A stretch of DNA of 64,000 nt from Flavobacterium sp. KACC 22763 (GTDB taxonomy: Bacteria; Bacteroidota; Bacteroidia; Flavobacteriales; Flavobacteriaceae), in the NCBI RefSeq assembly GCF_028736155.1, contig NZ_CP117879.1, positions 3,348,001-3,412,000 of the forward strand, read 5' to 3'. Every line of letters starts with the position of its first letter. Position 1 is the stretch's first letter. Under the pieces are notes generated by a model. That model did no database searches, was not told where the DNA came from, and worked only from the letters and a program-made list of their open reading frames with translations. This document shows positions 8,769-16,796 of this stretch, in pieces. The translations under genes were made by a program, and so were the position numbers.

Positions 8769-9284
8769 ATGTTTCACAAGAATATTAAACTTATTTTGGC
8801 CGGACTTCTTGTAGTGGCGGGCATTTGGCAATTTACAGAAAGTAATATCGGGAACGGAATATTCCTTATCTTATTGACTGCAATTCCGATTTTTCTTTAT
8901 TTCAAAAATGAATTTATCCTTTTAGCTTTCCTTAAATTAAGAAAACAAGACTTCGCAGGAGCTAATAAATGGTTATCATATATCAAAAATCCAGAAGGTG
9001 CATTAGTAAGAAAACAACAAGGATACTTAAACTATTTACAAGGCATCATGTTGTCTCAAACCAATATCAACCAAGCAGAGAAACATTTCAAAAAAGCAAT
9101 CGAGCTTGGACTATCAATGGATATGGATTTAGCTGTAGCTAAACTAAACCTTGCTGGAGTTGCTATGTCACGCAGAAGAAAGCTTGAAGCGACTAATTTA
9201 CTTAACGAAGCTAAAAAATTAGACAAACAAGGTATGCTGAAAGAGCAAATCTCTATGATGAAAGAACAAATGAAGAAAATCTAA
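8769..9284 (+). CDS. membrane-anchored TPR-like protein
   Basis: The protein has 171 residues. Two transmembrane helices (about 7-24 and 28-47) are followed by a soluble helical part. Residues about 60-150 show tetratricopeptide character, for example GYLNYLQGIMLS, then AEKHFKKAIELG, then AVAKLNLAGVAM and EATNLLNEAKKL, so about two TPR units. The soluble domain should face the cytoplasm and bind a partner protein. A TATCTTTG box at 8739-8746 is a likely -10 element, although no TTG lies at the right distance. A terminator follows at 9306. I recognise the layout but not a named family. Confidence 0.75.
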   Translation: MFHKNIKLILAGLLVVAGIWQFTESNIGNGIFLILLTAIPIFLYFKNEFILLAFLKLRKQDFAGANKWLSYIKNPEGALVRKQQGYLNYLQGIMLSQTNINQAEKHFKKAIELGLSMDMDLAVAKLNLAGVAMSRRRKLEATNLLNEAKKLDKQGMLKEQISMMKEQMKKI

Positions 9285-9305
9285 TTTTCTAAATCACAAT
9301 ACTAT

Positions 9306-9342
9306 AAATCCCAAATTCCAAAAGGAGTTTGGGATTTTTTTA
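9306..9342 (+). terminator. intrinsic terminator after the TPR protein gene
   Basis: AAATCCCAAA (9306-9315) pairs with TTTGGGATTT (9328-9337), followed by T residues. Confidence 0.9.
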
Positions 9343-9384
9343 TTGTAGATTGTTGAGTTTAGATTTTAGATTTTCTCATTTTAT

Positions 9385-9472
9385 GTCTTCCTGAGCGAAG
9401 TCGAAGGACACGCAAAGTACAGACGCACTGAATGGATCTTGCATGTGATCCTTCGACTTCGCTCAGGAGGAC
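9385..9472. repeat. REP-like palindrome, CTGAGCGAAGTCGAAGGA family
   Basis: Two 24-base arms (9385-9408 and 9449-9472) are inverted copies with one mismatch, built on CCTGAGCGAAGTCGAAGGA. The 40-base centre contains a smaller GGATC...GATCC hairpin. A second member of the family is at 39263-39327. Confidence 0.9.
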
Positions 9473-9503
9473 AAAACTTTGTGACTACTTTGTATAAATT
9501 TAT

Positions 9504-10007
9504 TCATTTTAAAGAATCTCTTTTACGAGGTACAAATTTCACTTCTGAAATTACCATTTTATTAATTTCTCTTAGATCTATTTTTTTATTTATTTTGAAA
9601 AACTGAAGATTGGACTTAATTTTATCTAATGTTTCTCCAAAATGCCAAAACTGTTTAGGCCCAGAAATCCCATAAATTTTAAGCTTTTTAGATTCCTTAC
9701 TATTCTTTAACACGAACGCATTAGTTTCTCCATCATTAAATACTATATCTTCAAAAGTATCATTCTTTGGAAAAGTTATAGTATCTAATACCTTTTGAAT
9801 TTTTTCTTTTTGCTCTTTATTTAAAATTGCAAAAGAAGTCTCTAACTTAATTCTAGAGGCATCTACACAATAAAGCGTATCCGAAGAATTAAATTTCAAA
9901 TAATACGAATCATGGATATTCCATTTAAAGAAAGTAAGATCATAATCTTTCTTTGGAGATTTACATCCTACCAAAATTAACACCAAAACTATTATACTAA
10001 TTCTCAT
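9504..10007 (-). CDS. hypothetical lipoprotein
   Basis: This 167-residue protein starts with a short lipoprotein signal ending in LVGC, so Cys15 is the predicted lipid-attachment site. The rest is a mixed alpha/beta soluble domain rich in Lys, Asn and Phe. I find no catalytic motif and do not recognise the family. It stands alone on the reverse strand, 152 bases downstream of the hydrolase gene (10160-10816), with degenerate repeat sequence between them (TGCGAAGATTTCTCC near 10038). It is probably an envelope protein; nothing more can be said. Confidence 0.7.
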   Translation of the reverse strand: MRISIIVLVLILVGCKSPKKDYDLTFFKWNIHDSYYLKFNSSDTLYCVDASRIKLETSFAILNKEQKEKIQKVLDTITFPKNDTFEDIVFNDGETNAFVLKNSKESKKLKIYGISGPKQFWHFGETLDKIKSNLQFFKINKKIDLREINKMVISEVKFVPRKRDSLK

Positions 10008-10097
10008 ATTTTTTCTTGAATCACTTTACGGAGTTACTTGCGAAGATTTCTCCCTACGGTCGAAATGACAAGATTATGTGTAGGCACTCTTGAATAC

Positions 10098-10130
10098 ATC
10101 TTTGTCAAAGTTTGAAAGTTTGACAAAGAT
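10098..10130. repeat. 12-bp inverted repeat downstream of the hydrolase gene
   Basis: ATCTTTGTCAAA (10098-10109) is the exact inverse of TTTGACAAAGAT (10119-10130), with a 9-base loop. No U run follows on either strand, so it is not a canonical terminator, but it could protect or process the 3' end of the reverse-strand transcript. Confidence 0.7.
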
Positions 10131-10159
10131 TTGGAATTTGGAATTTAAAAATTGGAATT

Positions 10160-10816
10160 TTATTCCAAAATTATCGAAGGCAAATTCTCATTCAGCCATT
10201 TATACTTATTGAGAATCATAATATGAGTTCCTCCTTTAACTAAAATGCATTTATCAATATATTTAATCGGAAAAACATCATCTTGATCTCCATGAATATG
10301 AATCACATTTTCGTCAATTTGATCGCGATCCCATAAAATTACGCTTTCTACAGCCCACTGTAGATAACCTAAATCACGTACAGATAGAAATTTTTCGTAT
10401 AATTTTATTCTCTTATTGACTTTTTCGCCAAAAGAAAACTTAGCCAGTTTTTCAACATTAAGAATCAGCTGCATCGGGATTAGCTTATACGCTTTTGTAG
10501 ACTTCCCTATTTTCATTCTTCTAGGAAACTCGTGATTGCTTCTTACACTTGATATAATAATGACTTTTCGCGCTTTTATATGCTTCGAAATTTCCTGAAC
10601 CAGAATTCCGCCGAAGGAAACTCCGATTAAAACAGGATTTTCGTGTTTTATATTTTTACTAATTCGAAGCGCATAATCTGATAAAGATTCTTTTGGGTTC
10701 GGAATTTCCCATTCTAGAAGATGTGTTTCAAAAATACTTTCATCCAATTTTATTCTCTCAAAAATAGATGAACTCGCAGCCAAACCTGGCATAAAATAAA
10801 CTGGAATTTTACTCAT
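10160..10816 (-). CDS. alpha/beta hydrolase
   Basis: The protein has 218 residues and no signal peptide, so it is cytoplasmic. The opening strand YFMPGLAASSSIFERI gives the oxyanion-hole loop. The nucleophile elbow is IGVSFGG (Ser at about residue 87). The acid is an Asp in HGDQDDVFP, and the His is in KGGTHIMI near residue 197, so a complete catalytic triad is visible. This fits a small esterase, lipase or thioesterase. The substrate cannot be read. It stands alone between two long intergenic regions; no operon partner is visible. Confidence 0.82.
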   Translation of the reverse strand: MSKIPVYFMPGLAASSSIFERIKLDESIFETHLLEWEIPNPKESLSDYALRISKNIKHENPVLIGVSFGGILVQEISKHIKARKVIIISSVRSNHEFPRRMKIGKSTKAYKLIPMQLILNVEKLAKFSFGEKVNKRIKLYEKFLSVRDLGYLQWAVESVILWDRDQIDENVIHIHGDQDDVFPIKYIDKCILVKGGTHIMILNKYKWLNENLPSIILE

Positions 10817-11110
10817 AACATTAAAATGAAATTACCATTAGGATATTTATTCTAAAAAATAAAGTTACCTTTTTTTAATATCATGATAATCAAATTTCAG
10901 ACCTATTTATTGCTTCTAGCCCAAAAAATCAAACTTCAAAACAATAACTTAAAGTTTATAGCTGCAAAAAATAATTTAATATTGAAAATCAAATGATTAC
11001 CTTTGCATTTCGAAATATTTTTTGATTTTAAATCTTATAAAGAATTTTCTTTCAATACGTATTTCGAGTCCCAAATTCACTATTTACCAATAACCTAACA
11101 AGAAATTACT

Positions 11111-11413
11111 ATGGAAACATCTGTAACTATGGAAATCAAAGACAACACATTTGCACGCCAATTCGAAACTGTCATTCCTGAGGGAATGTTGGCAGTTGAG
11201 TATCAATTTCAAGAAAAGAAAATCTTTTTAACCAAAATCAACAAACCTGATTCATTCGAGAACGAAGAAACAATCAACACTTTACTTAAAAACATATTAG
11301 AGTTAAGTTCTGAAAAAAATTACAGAGTAGTTCCTATTCACCCAAAGATTGTTTCGTTTTTCAAAAAAAATCCTAAATATAAAGAGCTACTTCCTCCAGG
11401 AATTAGAATCTAA
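11111..11413 (+). CDS. short YjdJ-type GNAT-like protein, acetyl-CoA loop not recognisable
   Basis: This 100-residue protein aligns by eye with the small YjdJ-type N-acetyltransferase domain: FARQFETVIPEGMLAVEYQF at the start, and the ending YRVVPIHPKIVSFFKKNPKYKELLP, which matches the usual xVxPxCxxVxxxxxxHPxYxxL. The expected pyrophosphate-binding loop (QGxGxG or RGxGxA) should lie between, but here the segment reads INKPDSFENEETINTLLKNI. The usual Cys before the final helix is a His (VPIHPK). It may therefore bind a ligand without acetylating. Its stop codon overlaps the stop of the convergent symporter gene by 4 bases. A TACCTTTG element at 10998-11005 may be its -10 box. Confidence 0.7.
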   Translation: METSVTMEIKDNTFARQFETVIPEGMLAVEYQFQEKKIFLTKINKPDSFENEETINTLLKNILELSSEKNYRVVPIHPKIVSFFKKNPKYKELLPPGIRI

Positions 11414-12840
11414 AAGTATCCAATTATTCGGAGCCACAATCCTCCTATTACCATATAGATTAAGAGCATAACCAAACCGGTTATAAGCCCTTTGACCCAC
11501 CAGCTCTTTAGGTCAACGTAACCGCTCCCGAAAAATACGGGTGCCGGACCGTGGCCATAATGAGTTAAAGTTCCGTAAAGAGATCCGACAAAACCAAGCA
11601 TAAACGCTAGCAACAAACCCGGAATTCCGAGCGAAACACCAACACCAAGTAAAGCTGCGTACATTGCTGCAACGTGCGCAGTGGCACTTGCGAAAAGATA
11701 ATGGCTAAAGAAATACACTAATATAATAATTGGAAAAGCCATTTGCCAGCTTAATCCGCCAATTTGTGCTTTTACCAAATCACTGAACCACGCTATAAAA
11801 CCCAATTCATTGAGCGAACTGGCCATCATAACCAAAACAGAAAACCAAACAATGGTATCCCAGGCCCCTTTTTCTGATTTAACATCTTCCCAAGTCAAAA
11901 CTGAAGTTAGAAGCAAAATTACCAATCCGATAAAAGCCGTTGTTGTTGCATCAATAGAAAACAAATCTCCCGTCATCCAAAGGAAAAGAAGAATAAAAAA
12001 TGTAAGCAGCATCATCCATTCATCTCTTGTGATCGCTCCCATTTCTTTCAGTTTTTGTGTTGCAATCTGTGGCGCATCTCCCGTCTTTTTTAATTCTGGC
12101 GGGTAAATTTTATATAAAACAAACGGAATTACAATAAAAGCACATAAACCCGGAACAATCGCTGCAGCCGCCCATGACATCCAGCTGATTTTTATTCCTA
12201 AATTAAGCGCAAACTTTTGACACATGGGATTACTTGCTGTTCCTGTCAAAAACATAGAAGAAGCAATCAGATTCATGTTATAACTATTCAAAGTTAAATA
12301 AGCCCCTAACTTTCTATGTGTTTCTGGCTTGTCTGGCATCGAACCAAAACTCATCGACATAGATTTCATGATCGGATAAACGATTCCTCCTCCTCTAGCC
12401 GTATTACTTGGAACAGCTGGCGCTAAAACTAAATCTGCCAATCCTAAACCATAGGCGAGCCCTAAAGAACTTTTTCCGAATATTTTTATGAATAAAAAAG
12501 CAATTCTATTTCCAAGACCTGTTTTTATAAATCCTCTCGCGATGAAAAATGAAATTCCGATCAGCCAGATTACTTTATCACCAAATCCTTTTAATGCCAA
12601 TGTAATCGACTTTCCAGGATCTCCTGGAGCTAAGACCTGAGACATTGCCGTTAGAGCAATAGCAATCATACACATAGTTCCCATCGGAGCCGCTTTTAAG
12701 ATGATTCCTAAAATAGTAGCTACGAAAATGGCAAATAAATGCCACGCTTCTATCACAACACCTTCTGGAGCTGGAATAAACCAAATGGCAACTAAAACTG
12801 CCAGCGTAATTAGAGTCTGCGGAATTTTTACTTCTTTCAT
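11410..12840 (-). CDS. DASS-family (SLC13) anion symporter
   Basis: This protein of 476 residues has about 12 hydrophobic helices. The first substrate and sodium-binding motif is seen as AVPSNTARGGG at residues 144-152, and the second half carries SATAHVAAMYAALL and the related FLTGTASNP motif lies in between. These are hallmarks of divalent anion:Na+ symporters, including 2-oxoglutarate/malate translocators and CitT. The likely substrate is a di- or tricarboxylate, but sulfate cannot be excluded. It starts 19 bases after the end of the porin gene on the same strand, so the two form an outer- plus inner-membrane uptake unit. Confidence 0.88.
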   Translation of the reverse strand: MKEVKIPQTLITLAVLVAIWFIPAPEGVVIEAWHLFAIFVATILGIILKAAPMGTMCMIAIALTAMSQVLAPGDPGKSITLALKGFGDKVIWLIGISFFIARGFIKTGLGNRIAFLFIKIFGKSSLGLAYGLGLADLVLAPAVPSNTARGGGIVYPIMKSMSMSFGSMPDKPETHRKLGAYLTLNSYNMNLIASSMFLTGTASNPMCQKFALNLGIKISWMSWAAAAIVPGLCAFIVIPFVLYKIYPPELKKTGDAPQIATQKLKEMGAITRDEWMMLLTFFILLFLWMTGDLFSIDATTTAFIGLVILLLTSVLTWEDVKSEKGAWDTIVWFSVLVMMASSLNELGFIAWFSDLVKAQIGGLSWQMAFPIIILVYFFSHYLFASATAHVAAMYAALLGVGVSLGIPGLLLAFMLGFVGSLYGTLTHYGHGPAPVFFGSGYVDLKSWWVKGLITGLVMLLIYMVIGGLWLRIIGYF

Positions 12841-12859
12841 AAAACAAAAATTAAGTGAA

Positions 12860-14020
12860 TTAAATTCTGAGCTGCAACTGAATTAAAAATAAATCATTAT
12901 CATAGGTTGTTGTACCTGGAATGCTTTTATCGAATCTGTCAATCTCAAATCCCATTTCGATACGACCTGTATACGATTTTCCGAATTCTAAACTGACCAT
13001 TGGCGTGTAAGTAGTGCGTACGTTTGAATTGATTTTGTAACTAGGATCAAAAGTTTCGTAACGACACGACAATTCAAGCGCTGTGAGTTTTTGATAATTT
13101 ATGGTATATCTAAAGTTTGGCAAGAAATAAATACCTCGCATTTGATAATCGGCAACATTACCCATTCGGCTTTCAACTGGCAGGGAATAATATAAATTAT
13201 GATTTGTTCCTTGCTTATACTCTATCTGTAAATCAAAACTAAATTTATCTGTCAATTTAAAATCGCTGGTAAAATCTGCTCCAATTGCAAAAACATCTTC
13301 TTTAAAAACTTTTCCGAAACCGCCGTTTAAACCTAAATTAATCTCATATTCTTTTGATAAACCGAAAACCCATCTCGAAGAATATTGCTTTCCGTTATCT
13401 TTATCCATTTCCTGATTTTTTCCGTTTCCGTTTAAAACCGAAACAGCATAATTCACTGGAATTTTCCCAATATCAAAAGCTCCAGTTGCCGATGCTCCAA
13501 TTTGAAAGCTAGTCCATCCGTTTTTTCCAAATTCATAATATTGATTAGAAAAATCGAAAGATTTAATAATATCTACTGGAACAAGCTCCTCAATACCAAA
13601 GGCAGGACGAAACTGCCCTCCTGTTAAAGCTATATATTTATTGAAAGTATATTTTCCGTAGGCATTTTCAAGAACTTTCCCTTTTGTATCTGATTTAAAG
13701 TCTGCCAAATTAACCAAAATTACAATTTCTGTAGTTTCACTTAATTTGGTATTCAATCCAACACGCATTCTTTTTATGTCAAAAGAACTTTGTGTTGCAT
13801 CTCCTGTTGAATGCTGAGTTCCTAAAACATCTACATTATCTCCAAAACTTTCTAAATATCTGGCTTGAAGAAGTCCTTTTAACTGAAACTGTGGATATTT
13901 TATTTCTCCATCCTCTTTTTTATCTATCTTATCAGCTCCCTGATTCAAATCTCCTTGTGCGTGTAAAAAAATTGGCATTAAAAAAAGAAAAAAAAATGGC
14001 ATTAGTAGACTTCTACTCAT
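12860..14020 (-). CDS. outer-membrane porin, phosphate-selective porin O/P-like
   Basis: The protein has 386 residues with a signal peptide ending FLHAQ near residue 22. The mature part alternates polar and aromatic residues as expected for a beta-barrel of about 16 strands, and ends in a hydrophobic strand (LFLIQLQLRI). The IKRMRVGLNTKLSE and GQFRPAFGIEELV segments are typical for the OprO/OprP porin family. Its neighbour 19 bases downstream is a DASS anion symporter, so it most likely admits the same organic or inorganic anion into the periplasm. No terminator lies between the two genes. Confidence 0.85.
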   Translation of the reverse strand: MSRSLLMPFFFLFLMPIFLHAQGDLNQGADKIDKKEDGEIKYPQFQLKGLLQARYLESFGDNVDVLGTQHSTGDATQSSFDIKRMRVGLNTKLSETTEIVILVNLADFKSDTKGKVLENAYGKYTFNKYIALTGGQFRPAFGIEELVPVDIIKSFDFSNQYYEFGKNGWTSFQIGASATGAFDIGKIPVNYAVSVLNGNGKNQEMDKDNGKQYSSRWVFGLSKEYEINLGLNGGFGKVFKEDVFAIGADFTSDFKLTDKFSFDLQIEYKQGTNHNLYYSLPVESRMGNVADYQMRGIYFLPNFRYTINYQKLTALELSCRYETFDPSYKINSNVRTTYTPMVSLEFGKSYTGRIEMGFEIDRFDKSIPGTTTYDNDLFLIQLQLRI

Positions 14021-14204
14021 AGGCTTAAAATAAATTGAAATATTAATGCTTATATAGCCGATTTAAAAAAAATCAGCTCTTTATTCTTGAGATCAAAAGT
14101 TAACAGCTTATAGTCAACACGGAATGGAAACACTAAAATAACAAAAAAAGATATTTTATGTAAAAAAAATTGCATTAAAATACTGTTATTAAAATAGACA
14201 GCAA

Positions 14205-14241
14205 TAAAAAAGGGCGCAAGATTAAAACTTGCGCCCTTTTT
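14205..14241 (-). terminator. intrinsic terminator of the ABC-F gene
   Basis: GGGCGCAAG (14212-14220) pairs with CTTGCGCCC (14228-14236), extended by A/T pairs. On the reverse strand a U run follows. Confidence 0.93.
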
Positions 14242-14260
14242 AGATTTTATATTAAAAATA

Positions 14261-15895
14261 TTATTTTTCGATTTCTCTCATAGAATCCATTTTCTTATGT
14301 GCTAAGAAACCTGCCACATCTTCAAAATGCTCTTTTACTCGTTTATTTCCGAATTCGAAAACCTTAGTTGCTAATCCGTCAAGGAAATCACGATCGTGAG
14401 AAACTAAGATTAAAGTTCCGTCAAAATCTCTTAAAGCATCTTTAATAATGTCTTTAGTCTTCATATCCAAGTGATTCGAAGGCTCATCCAGAATCAACAA
14501 GTTAACTGGCTCCAACAATAATTTAATCATTGCTAAACGAGTCTTTTCTCCTCCAGAAAGCACTTTTACTTTTTTAGTGATATCATCTCCTTGGAACATG
14601 AAAGCGCCTAAAATATTTTTGATTTGCGTTCTAATATCTCCAACCGCAATACTATCAATAGTTTCAAAAATGGTAGCATTTTCATCTAATAAAGCGGCTT
14701 GATTTTGAGCAAAATATCCGATTTGTGCATTATGTCCGATTTCAACACTTCCAGAATCAACGCCAATTTCTTTCATGATTGCTTTAATCATGGTAGATTT
14801 TCCTTCACCATTTTTTCCAACAAAAGCTACTTTCTGTCCGCGTTCGATTACAATGTTTGCATCTTTAAAAACAACATGATCTCCATAAGCTTTAGACATT
14901 TCTTTTACAATAACTGGATATTGACCAGAACGTGCCGCAGGTGGGAATTTTAAACGTAATGCAGATGTATCTACTTCATCAACCTCTACTATTTCAAGTT
15001 TCTCAAGCATTTTAACTCGAGATTGAACAGCATCTGTCTTAGAAAATGTTCCTCTAAATCGCTCAATAAAAGCACGATTTTCAGCAATCATTTTTTGCTG
15101 TTCATCATACGCTTTCTGCTGATGGATACGACGGTCTTTTCTCAATTCTAAATAATGAGAATATTTTGCTTTGTAATCGTAAATTCTTCCCATTGTCACC
15201 TCAATCGTACGATTTGTAATATTATCTACAAACGCTCTATCGTGCGAGATTACCACAACTGCTTTTGCTTGAGTCAATAAGAAATCTTCTAACCATTGAA
15301 TACTTTCAATATCCATATGGTTTGTTGGCTCATCCAGTAAAATTAAATCTGGTTTTCTTAAAAGAATTTTAGCCAACTCGATACGCATTCTCCATCCTCC
15401 TGAAAATTCTGAAGTTTGACGTGCGAAATCTTCTCTTTCAAAACCTAAACCAACTAATATTTTCTCAACTTCTGCTTCGTAGTTAACTTCTTCAATAGCA
15501 TAAAATTTCTCGCTTAAGTCAGAAACTCTTTCGATCAATTTCATGTATTCGTCACTTTCATAATCAGTACGAACTGTTAATTGCTCATTGATATTATCAA
15601 TTTCAGCTTTCATTGTAAAAATCTCGCTGAAAGCTTTTGATGCTTCTTCCATTACTGTCGCACCATCTTCAGTAAGCAAATGCTGAGGCAAATAAGCGAT
15701 TACAGCCTCTTTTGGAGCAGAGATACTTCCTGTAGAAGGCTTGTTTGCACCTGCAATAATCTTTAAAAGTGTCGATTTCCCCGCACCATTTTTACCCATA
15801 AGGGCAATTTTATCATTTTCATTAATAGCAAAAGAAACATCGCTAAAAAGTGTAGTTCCGCCAAACTGAACCGAAATATCGTTAACTGTAATCAT
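14261..15895 (-). CDS. ABC-F family ATP-binding protein
   Basis: This soluble protein of 544 residues has two ABC ATPase domains and no membrane part. The first has Walker A GKNGAGKST near residue 34, signature FSGGWRMR, and Walker B LILLDEPTNHMD. The second has GKNGEGKST, LSGGEKTR and LLILDEPSNHLD. The about 80-residue linker between them is basic and helical (HYLELRKDRRIHQQKAY), as in the P-site tRNA interaction motif of ABC-F translation factors. It is expected to act on stalled or idle ribosomes and not to transport anything. The exact subgroup (EttA, Uup, YbiT, YheS) cannot be fixed by eye. Its promoter is at 15960-15990 and its terminator at 14205. Confidence 0.93.
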   Translation of the reverse strand: MITVNDISVQFGGTTLFSDVSFAINENDKIALMGKNGAGKSTLLKIIAGANKPSTGSISAPKEAVIAYLPQHLLTEDGATVMEEASKAFSEIFTMKAEIDNINEQLTVRTDYESDEYMKLIERVSDLSEKFYAIEEVNYEAEVEKILVGLGFEREDFARQTSEFSGGWRMRIELAKILLRKPDLILLDEPTNHMDIESIQWLEDFLLTQAKAVVVISHDRAFVDNITNRTIEVTMGRIYDYKAKYSHYLELRKDRRIHQQKAYDEQQKMIAENRAFIERFRGTFSKTDAVQSRVKMLEKLEIVEVDEVDTSALRLKFPPAARSGQYPVIVKEMSKAYGDHVVFKDANIVIERGQKVAFVGKNGEGKSTMIKAIMKEIGVDSGSVEIGHNAQIGYFAQNQAALLDENATIFETIDSIAVGDIRTQIKNILGAFMFQGDDITKKVKVLSGGEKTRLAMIKLLLEPVNLLILDEPSNHLDMKTKDIIKDALRDFDGTLILVSHDRDFLDGLATKVFEFGNKRVKEHFEDVAGFLAHKKMDSMREIEK

Positions 15896-15959
15896 TTGTG
15901 TTTGTGAATTTTGTTTAATCGGTTAATCGTTTATCTGACTACCCATTTTTTTCGTGCTG

Positions 15960-15990
15960 CAAAGATAGATTTAATTAGATAATGTGCCAA
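15960..15990 (-). promoter_or_regulatory. predicted promoter of the ABC-F gene
   Basis: On the reverse strand: TTG (15990-15988), 20 bases, TATCTTTG (15967-15960). It is a full consensus match, about 65 bases before the start codon. Confidence 0.75.
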
Positions 15991-16030
15991 TTTGATAATT
16001 AGATAATTTTGAAAATGTGCCAATTAGATA
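15980..16030. repeat. direct repeat GTGCCAATTnGATA, left copy
   Basis: The unit AATGTGCCAATTTGATAA appears twice in tandem in degenerate form (15981 and about 16014). A related copy lies at 16671-16713, on the other side of the PepSY-like gene, and the mirror motif ATTATCTAATTGACTAATT follows at 16767. It overlaps the ABC-F promoter. Confidence 0.7.
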
Positions 16031-16032
16031 TA

Positions 16033-16136
16033 TTTTTTTTTGCCACAGATTAAAGGATTTTCACTGATTATTTTTTTTTGAGAATACATATTCTAAAAAA
16101 ATCTTTTTAATCTTTTAATCTGTGGCAAAAAAAAAA
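16033..16136. repeat. long palindrome, GCCACAGATTAAA family
   Basis: A T run plus GCCACAGATTAAAGGATT (arm about 16033-16058) is mirrored by AATCTTTTAATCTGTGGC plus an A run (arm about 16109-16136), leaving a 50-base centre. Related arms are at 25279, 43024 and 45797. It fills the space upstream of the PepSY-like gene. Confidence 0.85.
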
Positions 16137-16223
16137 GCTTGATTGATTTATAAAACTGCTCAGATTTTCAAATTTCAAAATTTTAGTCTTAACTTGTCCT
16201 ATAATTTTAAAAATCAGCAAAAT

Positions 16224-16667
16224 ATGAGAACGAAATTAAAACTGACCGTCTACTTAATTGCAGGATTACTATTTGGACTTACTGCAAATGCTCAAAAAAC
16301 TGTAATTAAAAAAGAAGCTTTACCAGGAAATGCACAAACCTTCTTAAAAACACATTTTGGATCTAAAAAACCGAGTTATATACTGGAAGACAAAGAGATT
16401 CTCTCTACAGAATACAAAGTTCAGTATGACAATAAAATCGAAATTGAATTTGACAAAAAAGGAAACTGGAAAGAAGTGGATGCTAAAACAGGAAAAGTAC
16501 CAAAATCTATTATTCCCAAAAAAATTGCTACATATATAAAATCAAACTTCCCTAAAGAAGATGTAACCAAAATAGAAATTGAATCTTCTGGTTATGAAAC
16601 AAAACTAACCAATGGTCTAGAACTAAAATTCAACATGAAAGGAGATTTCATTAAGATTGATAAATAA
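16224..16667 (+). CDS. exported PepSY-like domain protein
   Basis: I choose the ATG at 16224 because it begins a clean signal peptide (MRTKLKLTVYLIAGLL, cleavage after TANAQ); an in-frame ATG at 16143 would add 27 residues with no signal character. The 147-residue product has the PepSY-like (BLIP-type) pattern repeated twice: LPGNAQTFLKTHFGSKKPSY followed by YKVQYDNKIEIEFDKKGNWKEVD, then IPKKIATYIKSNFPKEDVTK followed by YETKLTNGLELKFNMKGDFIKID. Such proteins are periplasmic and may inhibit or bind proteases, but the function is unproven. The gene is bracketed by related direct repeats (15980 and 16671). Confidence 0.85.
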   Translation: MRTKLKLTVYLIAGLLFGLTANAQKTVIKKEALPGNAQTFLKTHFGSKKPSYILEDKEILSTEYKVQYDNKIEIEFDKKGNWKEVDAKTGKVPKSIIPKKIATYIKSNFPKEDVTKIEIESSGYETKLTNGLELKFNMKGDFIKIDK

Positions 16668-16670
16668 GAA

Positions 16671-16713
16671 AATATGGCAATTTGATAATGTGGCAATTAG
16701 AAAATTCTCAAAG
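16671..16713. repeat. direct repeat GTGGCAATTnGATA, right copy
   Basis: The sequence reads ATGGCAATTTGATAATGTG and then GGCAATTAGAAAATT, a close relative of the copy at 15980-16030 in the same orientation. Together they flank the PepSY-like gene. Confidence 0.65.
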
Positions 16714-16726
16714 CCTTAAAATAATA

Positions 16727-16759
16727 AAACCCGACAGGTTTAAAAAACCTGTCGGGTTT
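16727..16759. terminator. 15-bp perfect hairpin between PepSY-like and GlmU-like genes
   Basis: AAACCCGACAGGTTT (16727-16741) pairs perfectly with AAACCTGTCGGGTTT (16745-16759) with a 3-base loop. It sits between convergent genes. The T run after it is short, so it may be as much a dispersed palindrome as a terminator. Confidence 0.8.
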
Positions 16760-16796
16760 GCAAAAATTATCTAATTGACTAATTATCTAATTAAAA

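Noticed and set aside
10016..10080. Possible gene or RNA in the gap after the small lipoprotein gene
   Set aside because: It contains only degenerate repeat phrases (TGCGAAGATTTCTCC, CGGTCGAAATGAC) and no frame or stable fold.
12578..12847. Second reverse frame of 89 codons in the symporter gene
   Set aside because: It is a shifted shadow of the symporter start, rich in Ser, Cys and Tyr, with no start context.
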